Shown here: piece after piece, positions 12,201-22,041 of the stretch | Layout: the number at the start of each line of letters is the position of its first letter | Numbering within the stretch: position 1 is the stretch's first letter | Assembly: GCA_003568945.1 (NCBI GenBank) | Contig: BDIP01000077.1 | Location: 4,636-33,218, forward strand | DNA from: Kipferlia bialata | Taxonomy: Eukaryota; Fornicata | Direction of reading: 5' to 3' | DNA: 28,583 bases | Notes under the pieces: generated by a model | Told to the model about the DNA's origin: nothing | What the model saw: only the letters and a program-made list of their open reading frames with translations | The model's database searches: none | Position numbers and translations under genes: made by a program

Positions 12201-13326
12201 GCTCTTGCCTGTGTCAATATAAGTAGTCAGAGACTGAGGACACCCATAATGAACACAGGACAACAGCGTGTACTAGTAATAGTATAATGGTGTAATAACT
12301 ATAAAGACGCTGAACCTGAAGCCAATATCGGCAGGATAGAGTCAATAGCTATAGGAAACATGAAGGCAGGCTAGGTCGACTGGTGGGTACTGTGAATACG
12401 AAGACATATACAACGATATACTGGATCAAGAGGAGTGGACAGACTGAGAGATTCTGATGCTGGTGGGGAGCGATGCTTTGACTCAGCCTATGAGGTAGTA
12501 CTAGGCCCAATACCGGCATACCGTGGACACTGATACTCCCATCCCATATAGAGACACACACATATATACACCACTGTCATACCGTGGGACTTGACATGTC
12601 TCTGCAGCTGGGGCAAGGTATCACAGTTCTGATTGCACACTGGGCATATGAAACCTAAGAGTCCATGAACCTGATAATTAGATCAAAGGCAGATATAGGC
12701 CTCGTAGTCTATGAGGGAAACTGATACCAATGACACTTCAATAACACTCCAAGACTCAGTGTGACCAGTATCAGTACCTTATCCTCCGCAGACTCGTGAA
12801 TCCACACACCCTGACAGTGGGGCACAACAACACTTTCCCTGGAATGGTCAATGGTACATATATATAGCCGATGGGTGAACGTATAGATACCAATAGAGAC
12901 TAGGAGAGCCACACATGTCAAGGAACAGAAGATCAGGAATAGATAGACGCAGAGACCAGTGCTGCAAGTATATGACTCACACCTCAACAGACCAGCAAAC
13001 GATGGGATAGGATTGGGCAGGGGGAAGGGTAGAATGATGACTGATGGGCTATCAATCTGACACTCTGGGCACAGAGTGTCGGAGCGGAATCGCCGTTGCT
13101 TCACACAGCAAGAATCACACAGGTGGTAGTGACCGCACTCATGCAAGGAGCACAGGTCATTCCCTGAGTGACTAATTACTATGTGTGTCGTATACATACA
13201 TCTACACACTAGCTATATATGGAGAAGTGTGTACGTGACCACGTGGTCCACTCACTATACCATAGACAACTCACCATCTCCATCTTGTAAGTCATCGAAG
13301 CAGATGACACATTGGTGATCTGCCAT
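9210..13326 (-). CDS. ZNF598: ZNF598/Hel2-type RING and zinc-finger E3 ubiquitin ligase
   Basis: The family senses collided ribosomes and ubiquitinates 40S proteins to start ribosome-associated quality control. Exons in transcript order: 13326-13275, 13163-12983, 12838-12778, 12670-12583, 12208-12110, 12011-11963, 11814-11738, 11592-11494, 11183-11115, 10829-10593, 10416-10318, 10224-10112, 10063-9929, 9816-9486, 9337-9210; 605 codons plus stop. The N-terminal RING has C6-x2-C9, C27-G-H29, C33-x2-C36, C49-x2-C52. Next come a C2H2 finger (ICPVCNQNC...QRHVKSH) and the family's finger array: YCDVCIKARFAF...ELRRHKKEG, GHSFCRWFFDDNALIMHL, ESHVKCEICRALG, VFFRDTEAWSAHLLQSHYVC. The C-terminal half is charged and low-complexity, with KNGWWYQDEDD and a Lys-rich tail (GKGKKRGKKT). 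The RING spacing H29-x3-C33 is one residue longer than usual. Exon 9 (11183-11115) is the least certain finger exon. The family assignment rests on domain order and finger spacing. Confidence 0.85.
9689..9712. repeat. Exonic (CT)n microsatellite
   Basis: The run of CT on the plus strand is read as GAGAGA on the minus strand inside exon 14 of the ZNF598-like gene, where it encodes an alternating Arg-Glu tract after EEQQQ. Length changes in steps other than three codon bases would break the frame. Confidence 0.9.
11003..11132 (-). repeat. Tandem copies of the exon-9 donor in the ZNF598-like gene
   Basis: The exon-9 end and donor (minus strand AGACTAG|GTGG, plus strand 11111-11124) is repeated twice further into the intron. 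Plus-strand 11003-11028 and 11058-11083 are identical over 26 bp, and both keep CTAG|GTGTGG. The copies are separated by AT-rich microsatellite. Confidence 0.85.
11297..11517 (-). repeat. Tandem copies of the exon-8 donor region in the ZNF598-like gene
   Basis: The 3' end of exon 8 with its donor (plus strand about 11494-11517) recurs near 11393-11417 and 11298-11322, each time followed on the minus strand by similar AT-rich sequence. The unit is about 97-100 bp and diverged. The copies keep CTGC-CATGGACTATGGGGCAG-like text; one has GC after the AG and the other has GT. Confidence 0.8.
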
Positions 13327-14577
13327 TGATGATTAGGACCAGGCCAAGAGAGCACTGAGTCAGGGCCTACACAGGGTTTTTGATGCCCACTTATGTAAAG
13401 GGTATAGCTAGGGGTTGTGTAGACTCAACTCGATGCTGGACATCAAAACTAAAGGCCGTATGGAGGACACATATGAATGTTCAGGCCAGAATCCTAATGA
13501 TTGATTGCCACAGTAGTAGAGAGTACCGAGATCACACATATGTACATAGTTCATATAGATACTTGAATATCTTTACGTACAGAATCTACGAAATCCATTA
13601 TGACTTGCGACTCGCTAAAGTACATCCATTTCAGATGGATTCAGTCAGTGTACGTACAGACATTGTCATACTTTTGAAGGACGGTAGTGTAACACTATAT
13701 ACTATATGAACCTCGTGTGAATAGTGCCCATGCCTATCTTCTGCGCATCTACACTAAAGATTGAACGTCTGTGACAACAGTAGGGCCCTGAATCAATCCA
13801 ACTCAATCCAATTCAATCCAATTCAGATCTCGGCCTCTAAGTGCGTGTCGTGCACGTGGAGCACTATATCACCTGTGTACTACACACAGACCGTCATCCC
13901 TCTTTCTAATCGGTCATACTAGTATATATAGTAGTAGCAGAAATACATGTGGGACTAGCAACATCTGGGAGTAATGATTCTGCTACCATATTATGGTATA
14001 GAATCGGTACGAGGAGCCAAGAGCTGTCCAGTTCTGGCCAGATTCCATTTCTTCCGGTATATAGCGCCGTTTCCGAACGGATAGCTTCCATCATCGTATC
14101 TCCCCTATTCGTATGCAATCGCAGTATTTGTGACATATATGGAACTGGGGGCTCTATACACAAGTTTAGCAATATCAGTAGGTGCAAGACACTCACATAC
14201 TACTACGCATTGGTATATGCTTCAGATCGCTCACACAGTACTCAAATAGTGTCATACTGTGGTCCATGATCATATGCCTTCCGCATAGACAAATATAATC
14301 GTTAAGGTTCTCTGATACCAGTCTCTTCGTTCTTTAACTAGGTAGCGTGTCCACTATAGAGTATAGAGACCTGACTGACCGTAGATATTTGCTAGTTAAA
14401 CCCTTTTCTGTAATCCAGATTTAGATTTTTGCTACTCTCTTCACTCTCTCACCATACACTATACTCAACTTTGTAACACGTTCCCTACCCAGCTGTTGTG
14501 GGGGGACGGGTGTGGAGAACCAAACACACGCTGCTATCGTAGCCGATTATCCTAGTCATCCTTGTGAATCGACGGGG
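13327..14577. other. Divergent intergenic region, likely bidirectional promoter
   Basis: About 1.25 kb between the starts of the ZNF598-like gene (-) and the large unknown gene (+). It is AT-richer than the genes and has no phase-matched exon chain. It contains a short tandem AATCCAATTC-type repeat at about 13793-13825. A possible acceptor (CCCTACCCAG, ending 14492) lies just upstream of the first assigned exon of the plus-strand gene, so 5' exons or a 5' UTR intron could lie here. No core promoter motif could be assigned. Confidence 0.45.
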
Positions 14578-17500
14578 ATGGAGGGGGTCCCTCAGGGTAA
14601 AGACATAGCTGATGCCGTATATGCCACTTCTCCACGGCTGCTGGATCTTGGTGGTGCCCTCTCCACCCGCAGAGACACGGTGTTGAGTACTGTGCATGCT
14701 TTCCGTGATGCTGCGAGTGCCCTTTCGTTCCCCAGGTGGAATGCATATGTGGAAGACAATGGGTTGAGAGAAGACCTGGAATGCCTCTTCTTCAAGGTAA
14801 TACCGGTTGTGTGAAGTCTATTCACAGTGAAGTTGAGCGTTCTGAGCAGTTACAGCAGTCCCATCGAGTTCTCTGGTGTTATATGACTTCTCGTCCCTTC
14901 AATCCCCACCCAAGAGTAACGTCCACCTATATGCCCCCATAGTCACTGGGAACACTGAGTCTCCATCGTTGCGTGAGACCGAAACAGACGACCCTCTGTA
15001 TACCACGCTACTGGCCTTGATCAGTCAACGCGTCGGGGGCTTTGGTTCCACTCCCAGTGTGGTACCTGTCCAGGTGATGGAGACCCTCTACCTGATGCTG
15101 CGTGGACGGATCAGCGAGGTGTCGCCTAGTTGCCATGGCTCATCGGGGGATATGGAGGGGAGGGAGTGTCCTGGAGTTGGATCCTCTACCCCTGGTAGTG
15201 TGGGTGACTTTGGGCTGGCTCTGCTGCTACACGAGATGGACCTTGTGCTGGCCGGTGTCCCTGTCGCACAGTGTCTGCTCTTGGCCTCTTCTGCCGTGGT
15301 GCCTAATGCTGATGCATCGTCCGAGTATTCCAGCCACCACTCTCGGTTGATACACGAGCTTCTGTCAATTGAGGACCTTCTGCGTGGGAAAGGAGTGCCG
15401 GTGCCCCAGGTATGTATGTGAGGCTATGTGTATGTATATGAGTAGACGTTGATACTGTACTGATGGAGGTGTATACTCTCCATTCTCTTCTACACCTGCT
15501 GCTCGTGCCTCCTTGCGTCTACAATACCTGTGACATCTCACCCCAGCACCTATCGTCCCAGGCCATCGCCTCTTCCATGGGCCGGGCCCTGTACTCATAC
15601 TCCGCAGACATGTCACACCTGTCGTCAGATGGGAAACCCAGGCAGGGCTCCTCTCCCGTGGGGCAGGTCTCTGCAGTGGCTGCCCTCCTCGCCTCTCTTC
15701 GGCCCGACCTGCACCCTCTCTTCTTGGGGGGATATACCGCGGCCTATCTCGCAGCTCTTCCTGCCAGAACCTCTGTGTCCGGCACTATCTCTCCCGGTCC
15801 CCTCTCTCTCTCTCCTGTCTCACCCCTTCTCCCCCTGGTGTCAGGTACAACCCCTGTATATGTCAGTATCGCTGTCAGGATCAGGGGTGTGTACATATGG
15901 AGTGTAATGGTACTGACACTGACACTGACCCAGGTATGACCCCACAGGCCAGGGTGGCCGGTGCCCTCCGAGTCCTCAGGACCCCAGGGGTCTTTGCCGC
16001 TGTTCGGGGTGTGTCACGTGCCTATGTCGGACAGGTGGCCGCGCTGGTGTCCGATGTGTTGCAGGGTCTGGAGGGCAGCGCTCTGCTGCATGTTATCAAG
16101 GGTATGTATCAAGGGTATATATATATCAAGGGTATAGGTAGATACCGGTTCTGTGTTGGAATTCTAGCTCTGATACTGCAACTCTGCCCCCCCCCCCCCC
16201 TCTCCTGTTAATCCTGTCCTCCCACAGCATGTGCCTGTGCCTCATCTATGTCTTTGTATGTGTCTATGTCTATGCCTATGCCTTTGTGTCTTCCCCTGGG
16301 TCTGCCATATATATTAATTATATTCACCCTTCATGATGTATGCATACCCTCACTATGAGTATCTCTCTCTTCTACTGGTCCCTTCCACGGATACTGATAC
16401 TACCACTGACACTAGGCAGCGTCTCGGCGTCTCTGATGGAGGTCACCATCCTGACAGAGTGTCTGTGCCAGGTCACATCCAATGCCACCTCCAATGCCAC
16501 ATCTGCCTCTGGCGGTGTGTCAGGCTCTATCTCGGTCGATGCCGATAGCGTCCTATCCGTCTTGGAAGGTAGAGCCTAGTGTAGAGTCTAGTGTCGCGAG
16601 TTTGATACTCTGGTATATTATACTCGTGACCTGACATCTGTTTGACATGGGTCTTCAAATATTTCATACATCACATATGATACGTGTGTATATACATATG
16701 TCTTCATATTTGTATCTCCCATTCCAGGCCTCCTTCCACTGTTTAGGGGACGACGCTACTCGTACGTGTCCTCCTGTGATGCGTATAGTGCCAAGATGCT
16801 CTCGGGGGTGGCCTTGTGCTGCAGCAGGTGTGTGTATGGAGACTCTCTATCAATGCCTGAGTATATCATTGCCAAAGAGTAGATATGCTGGTTGTATAGT
16901 GGTCAATAGAGTGTCAGCTCTCTGACGAGTTCCCCTATATATATGGTATATACATATGTATTGGTCAATGTACAGTGTATATGGATCCCTCTCTGACCCT
17001 TAGGCTCCTCCGCCATCCCTCGTGCCGTGTGGTAACTCCGATGGAGACTAGGGTGCTCAGGTATCTATAGGTCAATGTATTTATAGATGTACTAATATAT
17101 GAATTCATAATAGTACATTGGCGGTGGTAGGGGTGGTGGAAAGTATATACACCAGATTTATGCAGATATATCAGTATTATGGCCTGTAATTGTGAACCAC
17201 TGTCATGTACTTTCCCACTTCTTGACGGACTCCGACGCTCTTGTGTTGACAGTGTCGCTATAGAGAGAGTAGAGTGACTCTTGACTATTGAGTGATACTG
17301 TACCCTTTGGGTGTGTGTGGATATGTCACTCTCCTCTATCTCTGACCCTCACCCCAGCCTCTCTACCTCCCTCAACAGGGGTCTGTTCCATTTGCTAGGG
17401 TCGTCGGACCCAGTGCTCCTAGGTATATATAGTGTGTGGAGTGCAGAGATGATGTATTGTTTGTGTAATCATAGGAGTATTTGTCTCTTCCCATACTTGT

Positions 17501-20500
17501 GGCACCATGCTCACCCATACTCACCCATGCTCACTGACCACAGGGGCTGGCCAGCTGATAGGGGAGTGTCTGGTGGGACCCCTCAGCGGCATAGAGATGC
17601 CCCTGGTCAGGGCAGGTAGAGGGGTCTGCGGTATATATTATGGACATTTAGCAGAGATTTGAAGTATATTGGATCTATATATACTAGTATTTACATTCAT
17701 CAGAGGTTTGCATATGGGTTGCGCCCTCTCTCTGACTGTTAGGCGCCGGCAACCGGTTCCCCCCCACCCAGTCGTCTCTGTCAGCTGTGCAGGAGGCAAG
17801 GCAGGAGGCGGAGGGGGCCTCAGAGGCTGTGGGCCCCGCCCTGTCACTGTCGGTACGGTCTGTGGAGATGCCAAGGTGGGGATGCCATCATACGTCCATG
17901 TGTCTCTAGTAGACATCTATATATAGTGTATCGATTGAGTACACGTGTACTATAGCTCTTATGGCTCTCAGCCTGTGTGTTTCAGGTCCTCCTTCTGTCT
18001 GGGTGTGTCTGCCTACCTCAGCCTGTCTCTCCCTGAGGCCCTGTGTGTGGTGGATGATCACACAGTCATGGCCCCACACACACACACACAAACAGACACA
18101 GACACAGACGCAGACCCACACACAGACACAGACCCAGACCCAGACACAGACACAGATGCAGACGCAGACTCAGTCGGTTGTGTGTCCCTCCCCTGTCTGC
18201 CTACAGTACAGCTGTGGCAGGCCCACCTCTCCCGCCTCCCCCTCCTCCAGTCCCACCACCCCTTGTCCATGCTGCTCTCTCTCCCCGAGTGCTGCCCCCC
18301 CTTCGTGTCCACCCCCTACCCCTCCCTCGGCCCCAGCATACAGACCACCCCTGACGCACCTGATGCTGAGGCTGATGCTGATGTCCCCAGTGAACAACAG
18401 TCTGGGTCTAGTGGGTCTGGGTCTCAGGGGTCTCAGGCACCTAGACCTAAGGGGTCCACTGTCGCGGCCCTGGACCCCGTCCTCCCCACCTCTCTCCCCA
18501 TCCTGCCCCTGTGTGATGGGGGGGGGTGTCCAGAGGCCATGCCCTACGGGGACCCAGACGACTTCTCAGACCTCGCAGGTGGGTGGATTAGTATCGATAT
18601 TAGTCGCAGAAATATATACCGATACTAGTCAGACCTCGCAGGTTGATTAGGGTATGCTGCAAGTACCATGTATATATATATGTATGTATATATATATTGA
18701 CATGGAAGTCAATGGGCACCCACAGTGTGTGGTGTGTCATATGATACTAAGACTCCTATATGTATTGTGTTTTCATTACCCTAATCCTGCTCATTCCAGA
18801 GATTCCCCCTCCCACCGACCTCCGTGACGCCCTGAGGCTCTTGAGGGCTAACCCCGACCTGGGTGCCCCGGCTAGACAGGTGGGTGGCACACTATACAGT
18901 GCCTACTTCGACATGGAGAGAGTTGTATTAACAATATTGGTGTCAGTGTGTGACTATCGATAGAACTGGCTTGAGCGCTCAACACTGTGATATTGTGTAT
19001 AGAATGTCATCTCAATTCTCATATGTGTCAGAGATCTATCTGTATACCTACCTGGACCCCCCCTGACCCAGGCCCAGCTTGTTACCCTTGCCGCTCTCCC
19101 CAGACTCATTGTGGGGTGTGTGGGTCCAAAGGCCAACAAGTATCTCGATGTCAACGGCAGAGCGTTTGTGGACTCCCTCCTCCGGTTCGACAATCGGTAC
19201 GGCCATGCATATTATTCTGTTATTGTAGTCACAATGGATGTGTGCTGGTTATTCTATTCTATCATGTACTCACTCAAGGTTCGCCGTCTCCGGTGTAAAA
19301 CAGCGTCTGACTGCGTCTCTGTCTGCCTGCTGTCTCACCAAGCCACTCTCCATCGGGTGCTATGCATGTGCCCAGATATGCACCTCAGAGCAGCTCACAG
19401 ACTACCAGCGGTGAGGCACTGCTGTACAGTCACATATATATATATATATACTATATATATACTGGACCATTGTAGCCATGTATCTCACTCTCAGCATATT
19501 TGGGGAGTATATGTGTCTTCAACTACAGTATAGTATACTGCGTATTCATATGTTAGGCTTACCCTATATATATGCGTGTGTATGCTATCGGGTGTCCACT
19601 TCCCCCTCTCTATTGCCCTCTGACTCCAGGCTGCTGTGTGCCGATGCGGCCTGTGACGCAGTGCAGCAGATGAGGGCGGGCAGGGAGGGAGGGCACGCAG
19701 AGGCCCTGATAGGAGGTATCGGGGTGTATCAGTATCATAGACACCCATAAGAGCTATCGAGAGTGACAACCACTCAGATACGGGCCTGTTTCCATACGTA
19801 TCCTCCCAGTCTCACCCCCTAGGCCGTGCCACGTGTGTGCCTGTGCTGCTGTTGTGGGCAGGACACGCAGCCGGGTTTGTGGGCACAGCCAGGGGTAGCG
19901 ACACTGGCAGTGCCAAGGCTATAGGCCAGGGGGGGTCAGGCACCCTAGGCCTGGGGCCAGGCGATGCTCTGGGTCTGGGTGGAGACCCCACCCGCACTCT
20001 GTTCTCGACCCGACCCACCGTGGTCAGAGGCGTGACCAAGGTTGGTATCATATGTTCCCCATGTAGGCCATTTCCATTGTATCTATAGTGACATACCGTC
20101 TACTGTCTATGAAATCCCTTCCGGCTGTCTTCGGTGTGTCTGACTCTTCAGCTGGTGCTGTCTGTTGTCGAGACCTGTGTCGCCCTTGACAGAAGTGTCC
20201 AGAAGGCATGCACCCTTGGGATGCGCCTCTGTCTGAGGCTCAGTTCCCTAGGTATAGGCCTGGACCTCTCTGGGCCTGGCTGGGGTGCCCTGTCCTCGGC
20301 ACCCCCTGGCCCCCCCAGGCCTCTGACCCAGGAGGTGCTGCAGCTGATGGGGTACTGTCTCGAGGCAGGCCTCAGACACGACACAATGCCCTACCTCGCC
20401 ACCCTGGCTGCCCTAGGTGAGTGCCTCTCTCACCCATATATAGACATATGAAAGTATAGATATGTCTATTTATATATATGCATTGATGGGTACTTCTGAT

Positions 20501-21100
20501 GGGTGTCTCAGATGGGAGGTCACAGATGGGATGTCTCAGATGTGTATCCGCAGTCTCTCACCCCTAGGTCGGCAGGAGGGTGTGTCGCTGGGTAGCGTTA
20601 GCGCCCTGTACCCCCCCGAACTCTCAGGGCTGCTAGAGTCTGATACTGGTACTGGTCCTGTATCTGACAGGGAAGGGTCAGAGGAAGTGGGATCTGCCCC
20701 TACCCCCGGGCTATTCGATGTGTCCTTCAACCCCTCAGTGTCGGTACCCATCGTGCTGGGGGCAGAGGCCCAGGGGCGGGTGGCTGAGACTGGGCCCGAG
20801 GCTGCCCTACCCTATGTGCAGTTTGACACCCAGGCTGCAGCGGTGCAGACTGAGATCGAGAGGGTATCTGACGGGATGGACGTGCTGCTGCTGCTGACCA
20901 GTGCCATCTCGGCCTGTGCCTCTGGCCACCCCTCTACCCCCACTAGACACACTGCGACTGGGGTGCTGCATGTCCTGAGGGGCATGGCAGGCGACGTCAG
21001 CAGGAGTGTGCTGGGGGACGAGATGGGGACCATGCTGGACACTCTGCTCACCCAGGGTGGGGGGGCACTGGCCAGCCTGGAGGGGTCGAACCACCTCTAG
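14578..21100 (+). CDS. Large unrecognised protein (1,256 aa), probably mostly helical
   Basis: Exons: 14578-14796, 14915-15409, 15547-15844, 15934-16101, 16416-16568, 16728-16827, 17004-17060, 17379-17422, 17544-17615, 17743-17875, 17986-18578, 18800-18879, 19072-19196, 19279-19410, 19630-19715, 19823-20040, 20152-20416, 20568-21100 (TAG). All junction phases agree and the sum is 1,256 codons plus stop. ATG 14578 is the first in-frame ATG of exon 1, but the frame stays open upstream to a possible acceptor at 14492, so more N-terminal sequence is possible. The protein is rich in Leu, Ala, Ser and Val, with many amphipathic-helix-like segments (LALLLHEMDLVLAGVPVAQC, LQLMGYCLEAG, DVLLLLTSAISACASG) and no catalytic motif, signal peptide or clear membrane helix. 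Residues about 609-642 are a His/Thr then Asp/Thr/Pro tract encoded by a CA/CAGACA microsatellite, followed by a long Ser/Pro/Gly-rich linker. An alpha-solenoid such as a karyopherin or scaffold nucleoporin would fit the composition, but I cannot assign a family. Confidence 0.8.
16095..16135 (+). repeat. Triplicated donor in intron 4 of the large unknown gene
   Basis: ATCAAGGGTAT, which spans the exon-4 end and its GT, occurs three times: 16095-16105 (true junction), 16108-16118 and 16125-16135. Splicing at the first keeps phase 1 into exon 5. Confidence 0.9.
18073..18172 (+). repeat. Exonic CA / CAGACA microsatellite
   Basis: A (CA)n run passing into (CAGACA)n and variants lies wholly inside exon 11 of the large unknown gene. 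It is read in frame as a His-Thr then Asp-Thr/Asp-Pro/Asp-Ala tract. The frame stays open through the repeat and on to the matching donor at 18579. Confidence 0.9.
18566..18643 (+). repeat. Duplicated donor in intron 11 of the large unknown gene
   Basis: The 15-bp string TCAGACCTCGCAGGT covers the end of exon 11 and the first two intron bases (18566-18580) and is repeated exactly at 18629-18643. GATTAG follows a few bases later in both copies. The repeat period is 63 bp. Confidence 0.9.
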
Positions 21101-22041
21101 TGGTTCACTAGCTGGGAGAGTCCGGGGGAAGAGACCATTGGATGCAATACTATTCCGTCTGTTCGATACTAGTGTTCTGTGGTCCCCTCCTAGGGACCTG
21201 TTCTCTGACTGAATAGGTGTGACTATGTCTTGTGACCAATATTCGTATTGTTTTGCTGATGATATTTTCAGTAACCTATCATTTAGGATGAATCAGTCGG
21301 ACATTTGCGTTACGATCATTCCCATTATTCAATCTCTTCTATTAGTATATGCTCCTTCATAGTCACATGTGTGAATAGATCAGCGTCCCTCTCTATAACA
21401 AACAACAAGTCGAGAGCGATGGTACAGACTCGGTCGTCCCGAAGGGTTGGCGAAAAACTACACACAATATGTGGGTTCCCAATGGGAACTCTTCCCATAA
21501 CACGAGATAACTGCCTCATGTAGTATATCCAACTTACACAGTGTAGGATTGGTGTGACCCTTATGTGTTTTTTGTTCCAGTCTTGACAGGTGCCAGTGGC
21601 ACTTCTCTTGAGTTCTTCCTGCAACCCAGTGTCGCTACCGTGCGTATTACGCCCCATTCAGAGACCATTTCTGTCCCCATAAGTGGGTTGGCCTGCTAAA
21701 GGTATTCAGATTCGTATATAGAGAGAATTGTCTCATCAGCCTTGATGGTACCATGTCCTAGTCTGGTATTGGGTGTGTGCTTCCCCCAAGGGGTGAGAGT
21801 ATGACTTAGTGTGGACTAAGCATAGGGTCAGACCTGCTGTGAGAATGACAATGACAATGACAATGACAATGACACGCCCTGAGGACAGAGACGATGAGGA
21901 GGTGCGGAGTGGGTATATAATGTGGTGACTCTCTCTCTCTCTCCCCCCCCCCCCCCCCCCTTCCCACGCACACACACTGGATTCTATAAATGTGTATCTC
22001 ATATATTCCCTGGCTCATGATAGGCCGATGATGAGCCCGTG
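21101..22041. other. Intergenic region upstream of MED7
   Basis: About 0.94 kb with no phase-matched exon chain. It contains an (ATGACA)n microsatellite at 21845-21873 and a (CT)n tract running into a long C tract at about 21929-21962. The sequence CTCATGATAG just before 22024 looks like a 3' splice site, so a 5' exon of MED7 (coding or UTR) may lie here. I could not pick it out. Confidence 0.45.
21845..21873. repeat. (ATGACA)n microsatellite
   Basis: Nearly five perfect copies of a hexanucleotide in intergenic sequence upstream of MED7. Confidence 0.9.

Noticed and set aside
13949-14269. 106-codon open frame in the divergent intergenic region
   Set aside because: No splice partners, no recognisable motif, and an overlapping antisense frame of similar length. 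Most likely chance.
14578-21100. Calling the large protein a karyopherin or nucleoporin
   Set aside because: Only general helical and Leu/Ala-rich character supports it; no diagnostic motif was seen.
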